The notes beneath the pieces are model-generated. The model saw only the letters and a list, made by a program, of their open reading frames with translations. It did not search any database and had not been told where the DNA came from. Source: Acrasis kona (lineage: Eukaryota > Heterolobosea > Eutetramitea > Acrasida > Acrasidae). Taken from it: 64,000 bases of DNA. Below, piece by piece: positions 20,479 to 33,022 of this stretch. The stretch lies in contig JAOPGA020000167.1 of NCBI GenBank assembly GCA_026419775.2, positions 1-64,000 of the forward strand, written 5' to 3'. Each line of letters begins with the position of its first letter. Positions within the stretch are counted from its first letter, which is position 1. Made by a program: the position numbers and the translations under genes.

Positions 20479-21676
20479 TTATACATTCCTAATTTTGTTC
20501 ATATAGGATACCGATGGAGAAGACCCGAAAGCAATAGGATCGCTCGTCCCCTTTGACTCACGAACATTTGCAACCAACCTCACATTGTTTACGTCTTGTT
20601 TAATCTTGGCATACTTTTCGAGTGGGATCTCTGCACCCATCACTTGTACAACCTCTGCGCCACTCAAGCTGCCCAAACGCGCACACTGTTCTAGGGTGTA
20701 GCCCTGTAGATAGCCGTAGAGAAAACCGCTGGCAAATAAATCACCGGCACCCGTCGTGTCTACTGGGTCCTGAATGGCTTTGGTTGGGCACCGATGCTTA
20801 TCGGCTCCAGATTTCACCCAACATCCCTTGCTTCCCATCATGACGATGGCCACCTTACAATAAGCTGCTAAAAATTCTACGCATTCTTCTGGCGTTCCGT
20901 TGATGAGCATGGCAGCTTCTTCTACATTACAGAAAACAATGTCCACATAATCTTGCAACAATTGTAAAATCTTTGTTTGGTAGCGTCTAACTACTTCGAA
21001 GGAGCCCATATCAAAGCTCACGAGGGCGCCATTTTGTTTGGCCATTCTCATGGCTCTCTCGGTGAGAAGGGGATTGTAGATGCAGTATCCTTCGAAATGT
21101 ACGAGCTTTACTCCTTTAAAATCCTGTTCCAATAATTCACTTTCGTTCAAATCATTTCCTTCTCCCAGGTAGGCTCTCATCGTGCGTTGGCCGTCAGGTG
21201 TGACCAAGCATATAACTTGGCCGGTTCTTCCAAAAGATTCGGTCATGAGAGGGATGACACCACGCTTAGACATTGTTTGTTTGTAGAATTGACCGGCTTG
21301 GTCGGCTCCAATTTTACCGATAAATCCACAACGCTCTCCAAACGATGATATACCCTTCACAGTGTTTGCACAGCTCCCTCCTGCTACTATAATGGGCTTT
21401 GTGTCCGAATCAGGAGCATCGTCCTCTCCATCGCTGTTTCTAACATAATCTGGGCTGTGCTCCTGTTGTTCAAGGAGAGCATTTTGAATTCTTTGTAACA
21501 TTTCCTGTAGCTCTGCTTCTGAATGTATTAAGCTTGAACCTCCTTTCTCATGTATACCAATCTTCTTTAAAGACTCTTCACTAACCCTGAAAACTGTGTT
21601 TTTGAACAATATCGTATCAAATAAATGCCATACTCTTATCAAGCAATGGTTGTCCGATTCCTAACACCTTGTACAT
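20479..21676 (-). CDS. PfkB family carbohydrate/nucleoside kinase
   Basis: Exon 1 is 21634-21676, the intron 21594-21633 (40 nt) and exon 2 20479-21593. Splicing gives 1158 nt and 385 aa starting M-Y-K-V-L-G-I-G-Q-P-L-L-D-K, the expected N-terminal strand of the fold. Motif 1 appears as G-G-S-C-A-N-T-V-K-G and motif 2 as D-P-V-D-T-T-G-A-G-D-L-F-A-S-G-F with the catalytic Asp. Adenosine kinase or ribokinase-like activity (ATP-dependent phosphorylation of a sugar or nucleoside) is likely, closest to the adenosine-kinase-like group by N-terminal pattern. An insertion near residues 40-75 (Q-E-H-S-P-D-Y to D-S-D-T-K-P) is not typical. Confidence 0.9.
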
Positions 21677-22401
21677 TATGACTTATGGTTTCTGTGGGTT
21701 GGTGTTAAAATTTTATTTGACTAGGCCAAATTTAGTCTGTGTGATCATTTGTAATGTAATTTCATTACAGCATTTTGATACGAACTTATTTATAGTTACA
21801 GTTAAGAGGCACTTTAACATGGAGGGTTATAATTCTTTGCTGTCCTTCGGTCGGAATTAAATTAGCGCAGCGGCACACCAAGTCTACATCTTAAACATTG
21901 TTTATAACACTAAGGCTTTCCAAGCACCCAACTCAAAATTGTGTTTTGGCGGCCGCATGCGTTCGGAGGAGAGCATTTAGATATTATTGTGCTACTTTTT
22001 ATTGGAAGGTGGCCACTACCGAAAACAGGATTTGTGGTGCTCATTAGAAGAATTTAGAATTTACGTTAGTGGCTAAGCTTATTTCGCGACAAGCATAGCG
22101 TGTTACAAAAGTAGGAGAATTGGGCAATCGGTAGAGTACTATAAGATGAGAACATTTTGAATGAATATGAGAGGAAACTGAAATGAAAATACTACTATAT
22201 ACATTATTGTTGATACCATATTACCCAATAAAAAGAAATATTTTTTCACATAGGCCTGTCCATCATAGATTGGTCTTGATATCTTCAAACAATATTTCCT
22301 TCTTTGCCTATTTCTCCAATTCGATAACACTTCCGCTCGTAAATCAAATTTGATCTAATTTGAAGCGCTCAACCCTAACATTGAACCAATAAAGGACGAA
22401 G
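21677..22401. other. Intergenic, no gene seen
   Basis: Divergent upstream region of the PfkB and histidine kinase genes. A few short frames exist (for example 22139-22330 minus), but none shows coding character or motifs. Confidence 0.5.
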
Positions 22402-25400
22402 ATGGCACCAGTGCTGCTTAGTACACTATATAGCGGCCCAAACTCAACTGTTTATCGCGCATATTCTGAAACACTGAAAAAGAATTGTATAGTTAAATTA
22501 CACAATGATGAATACTTGTCAATATCATCACGTAACAAATTAACAAGGGAATACAACGTCGGAAAAAGTCTACACAGTATAAACGAGGGCTGTATGCTCG
22601 AGTATTACGCGCTAGAGGCCGTTGATAAATCACTCAGAATTATCATGGAAGATTTTGAAGGAGAGTCGCTTGAACAAATTCTATCGAAAAGCACAAAAAA
22701 AAAGTTTGACGCGTTAGAGTTTATAACTTTGGCTGAGAAGATGTTGGACTGCATAATACATATACATCAAAACAAAACACTCCACGAAGCCTTATATCCT
22801 GGGCATTTTTTGTGGAATAGAGAAAAGGGAGTCGTTAAACTAATTGATTTTGGATCGAGCAGTCAAATAGAAGAGGAGCACAGGCCAGTCATGAACGTGA
22901 ATAACATTCGCCAAGGCCTTATAAACTACGTTTCCCCCGAACAAACAGGACGCATGAACAGGGGGATTGACTACAGATCAGACATTTATTCCTTGGGCGT
23001 AATATTCTACGAGCTTTGCACCGGAGATTTGCCATTTACGGACGCAGAAGATTCATTAGAGGTCGTTTATAAGTGTATAGCCAAAATCCCATCGCCGCCA
23101 CACATTGTTTGTCCCGAGGTACCCAAATGCATTTCTGACGTCATCATGCACATGTTGGTCAAGGTTAGCGTCACCATTACCAATCATTTAACATTATAGA
23201 ATTCAGACGAAAGGTATCAAAGTGCCCACGGAGTCAAGCAGGATTTAATCTCCTGCCAAAGATTTTTAAATCAACCGCAAACTTGTACAGAACAATTAGT
23301 GGTGGGATCTTCCGACGTTCGGTCCACATTTCACGTTAATCAAAAACTATACGGTCGCGACGAAGAGGTCCTCAAACTAATGAACAGCTTCGAACAAGTT
23401 GCGAACGGAACCACTTCCACCATGTTAATGTTGGTATCCGGATACAGTGGCGTAGGAAAGAGCAGATTAATCAACGAAGTACACAAACCATTAGTGCGCC
23501 AGAAAGGTTATTTTATTTGCGGAAAATTCGATCAATTCAAACGGTATGTGATTCGATGTGAGATTCAATCATGACCATTGTTAGCAACATTCCATACAGT
23601 GCCTTCATACAAGCGTTTCAGCAGCTCATGTTGAGCTTGTTAACGGAAAGCAACGATAAGATTCAATACTGGCAGAAGAATCTCATGAGCGCACTAGGAT
23701 CGAATGCAGCGGTCTTGTTGGAGGTAAGATTCATGTCGATGTGCATTGCTCACTTTGTAGTTTTTGCCCAGCCTTCAGCACATTATAGGACCTCAACCAC
23801 CGGTGGCGGAATTGAATCCAGCAGAGAACACCAATCGCTTCAAATCAGTGTTCCACTCCTTTTTAAACGTATTCGCACAAAGAGAACACCCGTTGGTGAT
23901 ATTCCTGGACGATTTACAGTGGGCCGACAGCGGAACGCTATCCATGATTGAATCCATCATCACCAGTCCGCTCAGTCAATACGTGTTGTTGTTTGGAGCG
24001 TATCGAGATAACGAAATCACGGACGTGCACCCGCTCACCAGCACCATTCAAGCCATATCAGACTGTCGCACCGGTGGATGCGTCGACTATATTCGATTGA
24101 AACCTCTTTTACTGGAACACGTGACCAATCTCACAGCCGATACGTTGCACCTAAACAACAACGTCCAAGTCAACGAACTGGCACAGCTCATACACGAAAA
24201 GACACACGGCAATCCATTCTTTGTGGTGGTGTTCTTGACTGGATTGGCGAGACAAGGGCTGGTGAGTTACGACTTTGGTTATGGTCATTGGAAATTTGAT
24301 TTGCCAAAAATCAAACAATTGGGCATAACGGACAACGTGGTAGAGATGATGAGCAAGAGGATACAAGGACTACCTGACAATACGCAGCGAGTGTTATCGC
24401 TGGCGGCAACCATTGGAAACAAGTTTAATTTTGATTTCTTATCCACCGTGTACAATAACAACAAACAAAATCAAATTTCCGTCAAGGAGTGCAGCGAAGC
24501 GTTGTGGCCTGCCATCAAGGATGGTCTCGTCATGCAGACGGATCAATCGCCGGGTGCCAGTCGATGGACGAGCGAACATGATTTGAACGACTCTTATCTT
24601 TGTTCCACTCAGGAACTACAATTTCTACACGATCGCGTCCAGCAAGCAGCCTACGAATTGGTGAGAGATCCAGACGAGAAGATCAAGATGCACTTGTTGA
24701 TTGGTTGGTTGAGTTATGCTCGTTATAATAGCGAACAAACACAAACGACAGACGACGACAGTTTATTCGACATTTTACATCACTTTAAAAAATCAAAAGT
24801 CCTTCTGGTCGAAGCATGCGAGCGCGAGTTGTTGGCCAAGTTGAGCTGTAGGGCAGGGAAGCGAGCGAAGGATAACACTGCCTATCAAACGGCAGCAGAG
24901 TTCTTGCTGTTTGGAATCGAACTCATGGCACCCTACGAACAAGAAGCATGGTTGGACGATCGATACAAGCTCATGATGGATTTGTACATTAAAAGGTGCG
25001 AGTGCGAGTACCTTCGAGGTCACTTTGATCTAGCGGAATCAATCTATCCCACGCTCATCAAACGAGCCAAGAACATATTCGATATGATCTTCATCTACAA
25101 CGTACAAGTGCGTCAATACGAAGTACAGAATCGATTCTCTGAGGTGGTCGTCATATTGAAGAATTGTTTGCAGTTGTTGGACATCCACATACCAACGGAC
25201 GACAATGACGCAATGGACAGGAGAATACAACAAGAGATGAACCAAGTACAAATCAATTTGGCAGGGCGCAGGATAGAAGATTTGATCAAGGAACCAGAGA
25301 TTCACTCGCAAAAGGACGTGGCAGTCATTTCCATCTTGGTGTCCATATGGGCACCTTGTTATGCTCTTGGATATTATCGATTATTGAGATTGTGCAGCGT

Positions 25401-28400
25401 GATGCTGGCCAACGTATCGCTGGTGACCGGCAATTGTGACGTGAGCGGTCCTGCCTATGTATATTATGCATTCATAGCAGGCGCGCTCAACGGCGATTAT
25501 AACCAAGCACATGAGTTTGCAAAGTTGGGATTGGCGCTGAGTCACAAATATGATAACCTGCCCATGCGTTGCAAATGCATGTTTGTATTTAGCATGTTGA
25601 TGGTGTGGGTGGAACCAGTCAAATTGGAGATAGAAATGTTGGAAAAGACTTTTCATTTGGCCATGGAAGTGGGCGATTTGGCATATGCAGCGTATTGCAC
25701 ACATTATTTCGTGACTGATGGGGTGTTCTTTGGAGAAGACTTGGTCACGTGTTTCAAGAAGCATCAAAAATACTTGACCTTTTTAAAAAACAACAATCCA
25801 TTCATTTATAATTATTGCATAAGCGCTAGTCAGCACATACGGTGGTTGTGGATGCCCGTGGCCACCAGCACCATCACCTGCGCCATGCTGGATCATCATG
25901 ACTTTGACGATGAAAAGTTTGTTCAGCTGTATGGCACTCAAAGTTATTTGATGGGTGGTTATAATTATGGAAGGGCCGTCAAGAGCTATTTGAGCAGGGA
26001 TTCGACTCGATGGATTCGTGATGCAGATCGTGCGTACGATACCGTACCAGAGGCACTGGTGGGTAGTTTTAAAATTATAGAAATACAATTCTGGTGTGCC
26101 ATGATTTACTTGGCACATGATTATGATGGCGATCATGTGCTACGAACGAGCTGCATGAACAAGGTGCACGAGGTGATCGAGCGCCTGCATCACTTTAATC
26201 AATTCTGTCCACACAACATTCATCACAAATTGTGCTTGTTGCAGGCAGAGTTGGAGAGGGTGAATGGAAATTTGGAACATGGTTTGGAATTGTTCGAACA
26301 AGCCATCGAATTGTGCATGCAGAATGGATTTCATCACTTTGAAGCTCTCGCTAACGAATTGCTGGGTAGGCTGTGGGTTCATAGCAAGAAGAGATTGAAA
26401 TATGCCAAGCCTCATTTACAAGAGAGCTTGTACCTGTATAATCAGTGGGGAGCTGTTGGTAAGGTGGAGCAATTGTTGAAGCAGTTTGATTTTCTACAAC
26501 GCCCAAAGGATCTCAAATATCCAATGGTGATTGCTGCTGGGGACGTTGACGCCATCATCAAACAAACAACCAATCATAATGGCGATTCGAACCACATTCA
26601 TTCCGACCAAATTGAATTGGATACCATGACCGTGTTGAAGGCCACCCAGATCGTAATCAATGACACCATGTCACTGGATCAGTTCCTGAACGATATGATG
26701 AACATTGTGATCAAGACCACTGCAGCTAGCAGAGGAGTGTACATACAATATGATATTGACGACGAGAAATACACCGTAATTGCAGAGGGTAATGCTGATG
26801 CGCTACAAATCAATTCTTTGTGTGCCATGCCTCTCACCAGTTACAATGACGTTCCCAAATCAGTTGTGCACTATGTAGCGAGGACAAAGGAACCTCTCAT
26901 GATCTCTGACTGTAACAATGCTCAAGAGATTACTTCGCTACGTTTAGAAAGCGATCCTTACCTCCAATCACATCCAGTCAAGAGTTTCTTTTGTTATCCG
27001 ATCATCAAGCACAATGATTTGAAGGGAATATTATACTTGGAGAATAATTTGACCACGGATGCCTTTTCGGAGAAGAGAACGCAAGTGATCAGCATGCTGA
27101 CCTCTCACATTACAATCACGTTGGAGAATGCTTCCTTTGCTCAAATATTAGAATCAGAAAAGAGATATAGAAAGTTGACTTCTGAATTGGAGGTGGTGAG
27201 GAAGGGATTGGAAGAGTTTATTGATGTATTGTGTCATGGTATGTGCATTCTAATCGTTGCTTACTGATTTACTATCGTAGAATTGAGAAATCCGCTCAAT
27301 GCAATCTATGGAAGCAATCAAGTGGTGAAGGAATTGCTACAATCACTAGGAGAGAAGGCGTCAGCAAAGGTCAAGGCAACCACCACGGTGCAAGATTTCC
27401 AAAAGATTGTCTTGTCGTATATTTCTGAATTTGATGAGGTACGTGTGAGATTTGTTTCCATGCTGATGATATAGGCCATTCATTCAATGACAATATCAAG
27501 CGATCACCTCAAAGATATCGTGGATACAGTCCTGACCGCCAGCATGCTGGAGAATGATGGAGTCAAGTTACAGAGCGTTCCTTACAACTTGATCGAATCA
27601 TTGGAGGAAATGATCATCATGTTTAAAGCACGTGCGCACGAAAAGAAGGTGAGATTGGAGAAGAAGATTATTAATGGAGATGATATTATGATCGTGATTG
27701 GAGACCCAGTTCGATTCAAGGAAATTATCATTAATTTATTATCCGTAATTCACTTCTACTTGTTGTTGTTGTTAACAAACTATACAGAATGCACTCAAAT
27801 TTACACAAGAAGAAGGCACCATTACCATTATATACGAACAATTGGAACGTGACGACACTCACGTCACCATTTGTGTGAGCGTAAGGGATACTGGTATAGG
27901 AATGACGCCAGAGGAAATCTCTAGGCTATTCCAACCCTTCTCACAAGCCAATGATTCCACTTATAATACATTTGGTGGGTCTGGATTGGGACTCAAAATC
28001 ACAAAAGAAATGGTGGAGCTGATGGGCGGTACCATTAGCGTGGATAGCACTCCTGGCAGTGGAAGTCAATTCAAATTTCAACTAACGCTTCGCACTTCGG
28101 ATGATAACAAATTGGTGGAATCCGCAATTCAATATAGAAGAGTGTCAAGTGAGCTCGGTAATACTTTGAATCAAGAATCTTATAATAGGTTGAGAAGGGT
28201 CAGAAAGCAGTCGGAGGATAAGTTGTTGCCCAATAGCTCGGAGACACGTAGAGGGAGCGTGGTGGACGTGCTCTTGTTGCAGCAATTACAATCGCCAACG
28301 ACCATGGTGGCTGCTAGGGACAATAGCACCTTTTGCGTGTTGATTGTTGAAGATAATTCCATCAACCAAAAATTATTGGTCAGAATTATTAAAAACGAAA

Positions 28401-28702
28401 TGTATCAGTATGATGTGGCGTGTAATGGAGAGGAAGCAGTGGACAAGTTTAAAGAGAAGAAGTTTGATATTATTTTGATGGATTTAGAGATGCCAGTCAT
28501 GAATGGAGTGGAGGCCACCATAGCGATTAGAAGACTAGAAGCAGAGAGTGGTGCGCTGGCGACGCCAATCGTGGGAGTGAGCGCGAATGCGAGATTGGAA
28601 CATTCTCAGGCGGCCATTGCGGCTGGTATGCAGGGCTATCTGACCAAACCTTATCAAAAGAAGGACATATTAAATACTGTAGATGCTTTTTTGAAAGAAT
28701 AG
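22402..28702 (+). CDS. Hybrid histidine kinase with N-terminal kinase and ATPase domains
   Basis: Exons 22402-23163, 23200-23543, 23585-23723, 23761-27238, 27281-27438, 27475-27744 and 27788-28702; introns 36-43 nt. The sum is 6066 nt, 2021 aa. Domains in order: protein-kinase-like (1-285) with D-F-G but lacking the catalytic HRD Asp (L-H-E-A-L-Y-P-G-H-F-L-W-N); AAA-type ATPase with P-loop G-Y-S-G-V-G-K-S (about 335-342) and Walker B I-F-L-D-D; a long TPR-like helical region; GAF (about 1370-1530); HisKA with C-H-E-L-R-N-P-L (His about 1574); HATPase with N-L-L-S-N-A-L-K-F, D-T-G-I-G-M and G-S-G-L-G-L; and a receiver with phospho-acceptor Asp about 1949 (I-L-M-D-L-E-M-P). Similar layouts occur in fungi and amoebae. 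It probably starts an intracellular phosphorelay. The H-box and the N-box each span an intron. Confidence 0.95.
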
Positions 28703-28741
28703 AAAAGATGTTATAAAAGTGTTATTTTTAACTGTTGTTAT

Positions 28742-29887
28742 TTATTGTTCAGATCCTTCTTTTTTAGCATTAGATATCACAGCCACTACTTTTAGTTGGT
28801 ACTCCTTCTTCTTGTTCAGTCCTAGCTTGTTAAGAATCTTTAGCGTTACATCAACAGGAAGGTCACAGGCCTGTTGTCCAAAATACTCCATAAAATTGTT
28901 GAAGAATCTGAAGATTCCCAATATATAGAAGCAGAAGAAGATCATACTTCCTGTGGTAGTTGGATAGAAGTCGCCGTTACCAATCACACTTATCACATTG
29001 AAGGCGAAGTAAACACCAGTGGCGTAGTCCCAACTATTTTGGTAGGCAAATATAGCTGATCCAATCAACCAATACCCCACCACAAACAACAGAAAGGCCA
29101 AACTCTTTACAAAGTTGTGATTGAGCGTCTTGAACACCTTCAGATCTAGTGGAGTCAACATAGACTGGTGAGGAAGTCTACTTGGAAGGCACAATACCTT
29201 CCTAAGCACTCTGTGAAGGATGGAAATAACAAGGATAATAATCTTATCAATGTTTAAAAGAGTAAAAGATGTCATATAACTAAGGGTTGCAAATGTAAAG
29301 CTAATTGTGAAGAATGAGTGGAATACATTATAAATTCTTCCACTTGATGTTTTTGGTACCACAACTCCAAGACCAGCTGTTGTGGCGTCGTTTATTGTTG
29401 AAAACACCCACTGACCATATGTTAGATTCTGTTCGCTTTCTAAACGCAAATATACTAAAGGCAATACGAATATACATACAAACCACCAAAAGAGACCCAC
29501 AAGAAACCGTATAAAGAGTGCAAAACCATTTCTGATGTCTGTTTGTCCGAGTAGTTGCTCCAAGGCCTTAAGTTCACTTTCTTCATCTTTTGGTTTTACA
29601 ATGTCCTTTAATTTGAACTTATGATCTAACATTTTGTGCCTATTCTCTATGAGCTTAAATGCTGCATTGCATACGAGGCGATCGTTACTCAACATATTGC
29701 GTTGATAATTTGTAAGTGTACTTGAAAAAATGTTCTCGTTCTGATTGTGAATGTAATGTCCCTCCGAGAAATAAGTTTCGACATGAGAGCAGAGGCACAC
29801 GGAACAATACTTTTGGCTTTGTAGATCTATGTTTGTGTCGGTCTTTGACTGTTGAGCTTCATGTTGGGTGTGCACTGTTGATGCCAT
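28742..29887 (-). CDS. Two-pore-domain potassium channel-like protein
   Basis: 381 aa. A hydrophilic N-terminal third precedes TM1 (F-V-G-L-F-W-W-F-V-C-I-F-V-L-P). Then come pore loop 1 (T-T-A-G-L-G-V), TM2, a basic linker, TM3, pore loop 2 (S-V-I-G-N-G-D-F-Y-P) and TM4. This is the 2TM-P-2TM-P plan of K2P/TPK channels. Both selectivity filters depart from T-x-G-Y/F-G: the first reads G-L-G and the second G-N-G. Selectivity for K+ is therefore uncertain. The gene converges on the histidine kinase gene, with 39 nt between stops. Confidence 0.8.
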   Translation of the reverse strand: MASTVHTQHEAQQSKTDTNIDLQSQKYCSVCLCSHVETYFSEGHYIHNQNENIFSSTLTNYQRNMLSNDRLVCNAAFKLIENRHKMLDHKFKLKDIVKPKDEESELKALEQLLGQTDIRNGFALFIRFLVGLFWWFVCIFVLPLVYLRLESEQNLTYGQWVFSTINDATTAGLGVVVPKTSSGRIYNVFHSFFTISFTFATLSYMTSFTLLNIDKIIILVISILHRVLRKVLCLPSRLPHQSMLTPLDLKVFKTLNHNFVKSLAFLLFVVGYWLIGSAIFAYQNSWDYATGVYFAFNVISVIGNGDFYPTTTGSMIFFCFYILGIFRFFNNFMEYFGQQACDLPVDVTLKILNKLGLNKKKEYQLKVVAVISNAKKEGSEQ

Positions 29888-30510
29888 TCATATTTTTGTG
29901 TTTGATCTATTTTTACCATTGTAAATTGCCGCCTTGGGAGCCTTGGGACATTTCAATGCTAAATATGTTCATGGCATAAAAATCGATTATAACAAGGACA
30001 ATAAATCTTATTTATTGCGCCGCAACCTTTCATGCTGATATAAATTTGTACAGTGATCTAATATGAATTCAAACACGTTTAACTTGCGAAGGAAAATCAA
30101 ACCTTAAGTTTCGAGTTTCATCCTTGCTGAACATTCGCCGGATGCACTTTGAATTTTCAAATGATAATTTATCCATATATGAAGCCTTCTTTCGCCAATG
30201 TTCACATAATAACAGAACAAGAGATGGATACTGTTGAGTTGCATGGAGTAAAGGGTGTCACAACAAAACTAAATAAAATACCATGAATTATAACTCAAAG
30301 AGGATCTAATTATTGGCAAATATGTCAGTGTACATAAACACTTTTGTGTGCTGTATTCCAAAAACTTTCACTAAAGCTTGAACATTGTAATGGTAAACGA
30401 AGTTGAGTCAATATAATGTCTTCCCAAGTTCTGTTCCATGAACTTCAGGAATACATTTCTCAAATCCGTACCATTAAAAAACTCGCCTCAATATTTGTTT
30501 TGAGAACAAA
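29888..30510. other. Divergent intergenic region, no gene seen
   Basis: AT-rich sequence between two divergently transcribed genes, with no open frame or repeat I could recognise. It likely contains both promoters. Confidence 0.5.
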
Positions 30511-32874
30511 ATGCTCAAAAACCTACCAAGAGAAGTCCTTATAAATATCTTACTCTTCATAGAGGAGGAAGATGTTCGGAATGCGTGTGTTTGCCCACAG
30601 ATAGCATCCATACTCAAAGATGCCGAAAGCGAGACCATCGACCAATTAAGACTGCACTATATAAGGCGTGAATTCACCACTAATCCATCAAAAAGAATAT
30701 TAGACTCAAGAGCCATCAACCTATACAAGAACAACGAACGAAAACTTCGAAAGTTCAAAAACAAGTTCGAGAAGAATTTTGAGAAGAATGAGGTCGTCAA
30801 ATCTGTCATCAATAAGTTATTCGAGTACAATCGCACACATAACAAGAAGAAATTTGTCGCAAATGGAGGAAGTGTTTTGCGTGCCGTACGACCATACAGT
30901 GTTGGTTCTGATCCCGACATTGACATTTTCGTAACCGAGTATGATGATAACTCCGACGACAATGAAAGGATACTTAAGGACATACTATTAGAACTAGACA
31001 AACAAAGTCACCAACGCAAACACATTTTAATCAGACATAACAATTTGATTGAAATTGTTTGTGAGAGACTTGATGAAGAGGGACAACAAGGCCAAGTTAC
31101 TCGAGTGCAAATCGTTCTCCGCAGAATGCACTCCATCGAAGAATTACTTGTCATGAGCGATCTAGACTGCTGCAGATTTGTATACGATGGCAGTGACGTG
31201 TATACAACAGTGGAGGGCATCCGAGCTCTCGCCACCAGATCCAACAACTTATCGAATAGATACATTAACAACACGCATCAGAAGAGGATATCCAAGTACC
31301 ACTCAAGAGGATACAGAACCATATACACAGATAATCAGCATCCACTAATACACACCAAAGAGTTTTTAAAGTATAACATTATAAACACGGAATACAACGA
31401 TGATGATAACAACAACAACGATGATGATGATGACGTCGATGATATTGATGAAGTGATCAATGATCATCCAGGTGCCTTCTATCCTGATACTTTGGTATCA
31501 AAATTGTCTTACGCAGATCTAAAGTACGTGTCTGAACATGGTATTGATGCCTTCAATGAACTCAGAAGGTCCACTTTACGTGGCTCTAGATCTGTTATTG
31601 AAAATATCACAGTACCAGAACACTTCATCATAGCATCTAGTTTTCAGGAATTATTTGATGCTGATCTATCCGAGCTATTCAGTACCTTCAACACTGGTCT
31701 TGTATTGGCTCGTAATTATACGATTTCACAATGTTACTTGTGTAGAGATTACTCCATTCAAGACTCTTACCAAAAGTGCATCAGTCATGAGGGCGCAATT
31801 TGTGAAAAGTGTATTCCTGGTGAGATGAGAAATCTTGGTCTCAAGAGAGATTTGACAGGCCATGTTGCGATTGTGACTGGCGCACGTATCAAGATTGGAT
31901 ATAGTGTTTGTTTGAGCTTGTTGAGGTCCAATTGTAAAGTGATCGCCACCACTAGATTTACTGCTGATGCGCTCAGGAGATTCAAGGCCGAACCAGATTA
32001 TGATGAGTGGGGATTCGATTTATTAGACTTGTACCCTCTGGATCTGACGAGCGCAGAGGCAGTCAATCATTTTTGTAAATACGTTAATAACAATTACGAC
32101 AGAGTCCACATTCTAGTCAATAATGCTGCGCAAACGATAAGAAGAGAAAAAGAATACTACGAAGCAGAGATCAGGTTGGAGTATAAGAGTTTATCTGCAC
32201 TGTGTCGCAGCAGCATCACGTATACAGAGGCTGCTTTGGATCGCTTTAAATCAAATAACAAAGCAATAAAGAGCGACTCCATCAAGGCGATCAAAGACAA
32301 GAAGAACAAGAAGAAGAAGGCTACTCTGACACTTGCTGATTTGGAAGATTTGGAAGAGCACGAACTCACCTACCCACGTGGTGAATTGGATAGATTTGGG
32401 TGCCAAGTTGATCTCAGGAAGAAGAATACTTGGAACTCGAAACTGATTGACACCGAAGATGCAGAGATTGTCGAAGTACAGGCCGTAAACAACATCTCTC
32501 CAACCTTTCTTGTTAATAAACTGTCAACCATCATGCAGCCCAAATCACATCATGCGATCAAAAGGTCATATATCATCAACGTGACGAGTCATGAGGGTCA
32601 GTTCCAGACGGCTGGGAAAACGGACTATCACATCCACACCAACATGAGTAAAGCAGCACTCAACATGTTGACAAGGAGTGCTGCTCGTCAATTTGCTCGT
32701 AAAGGGATTCTGATGAACTCTGTTGACACAGGTTGGGTCAGTAGCTATTTGGAAGTGTGGAGGGAGCCACCGTTGAAGCCGGAAAATGGTGCGGCAAGAA
32801 TTTTGCATCCCATATATTCAGAGGACAGTAGCTATGGTAACTTGTACAAGGATTATAAAGTGGCACCATGGTAG
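30511..32874 (+). CDS. F-box / nucleotidyltransferase-fold / SDR fusion
   Basis: A single exon of 787 aa. Residues 1-35 look like an F-box (L-P-R-E-V-L-I-N-I-L-L-F-I). Residues about 112-270 form a nucleotidyltransferase-fold module with N-G-G-S-V-L-R (118-124), D-P-D-I-D-I-F (134-140) and S-D-L-D-C-C-R (216-222), supplying the three acidic positions. An acidic low-complexity D/N tract follows near 295-320. From residue about 448 there is a short-chain dehydrogenase/reductase: H-V-A-I-V-T-G-A-R-I-K-I-G-Y, L-V-N-N-A-A-Q, N-V-T-S and H-T-N-M-S-K-A-A-L-N. It belongs to the SDR subgroup with a widened Tyr-to-Lys spacing. A Lys-rich insertion lies near 590-620. Similar nucleotidyltransferase-like plus SDR pairings are, as I recall, known from fungi. 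The function is unknown. Confidence 0.8.
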   Translation: MLKNLPREVLINILLFIEEEDVRNACVCPQIASILKDAESETIDQLRLHYIRREFTTNPSKRILDSRAINLYKNNERKLRKFKNKFEKNFEKNEVVKSVINKLFEYNRTHNKKKFVANGGSVLRAVRPYSVGSDPDIDIFVTEYDDNSDDNERILKDILLELDKQSHQRKHILIRHNNLIEIVCERLDEEGQQGQVTRVQIVLRRMHSIEELLVMSDLDCCRFVYDGSDVYTTVEGIRALATRSNNLSNRYINNTHQKRISKYHSRGYRTIYTDNQHPLIHTKEFLKYNIINTEYNDDDNNNNDDDDDVDDIDEVINDHPGAFYPDTLVSKLSYADLKYVSEHGIDAFNELRRSTLRGSRSVIENITVPEHFIIASSFQELFDADLSELFSTFNTGLVLARNYTISQCYLCRDYSIQDSYQKCISHEGAICEKCIPGEMRNLGLKRDLTGHVAIVTGARIKIGYSVCLSLLRSNCKVIATTRFTADALRRFKAEPDYDEWGFDLLDLYPLDLTSAEAVNHFCKYVNNNYDRVHILVNNAAQTIRREKEYYEAEIRLEYKSLSALCRSSITYTEAALDRFKSNNKAIKSDSIKAIKDKKNKKKKATLTLADLEDLEEHELTYPRGELDRFGCQVDLRKKNTWNSKLIDTEDAEIVEVQAVNNISPTFLVNKLSTIMQPKSHHAIKRSYIINVTSHEGQFQTAGKTDYHIHTNMSKAALNMLTRSAARQFARKGILMNSVDTGWVSSYLEVWREPPLKPENGAARILHPIYSEDSSYGNLYKDYKVAPW

Positions 32875-33022
32875 AGATTTATTAATAAATAGTATTTTTT
32901 TAATTCAACATGTTACACAAAAAACTTTTATTACAACCAAGCATTATCCGCTCCGAACCGGAGTAATAACCCCGTCGAGTTTGATTAAAAGGTGATTGAA
33001 ACAAACCGGATGACAAAACAAA

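Noticed and set aside
21855-22120. tRNA-like words (TTAGCGCAGCGG, GGGCAATCGGTAGAG)
   Set aside because: No T-arm or acceptor stem could be paired around them.
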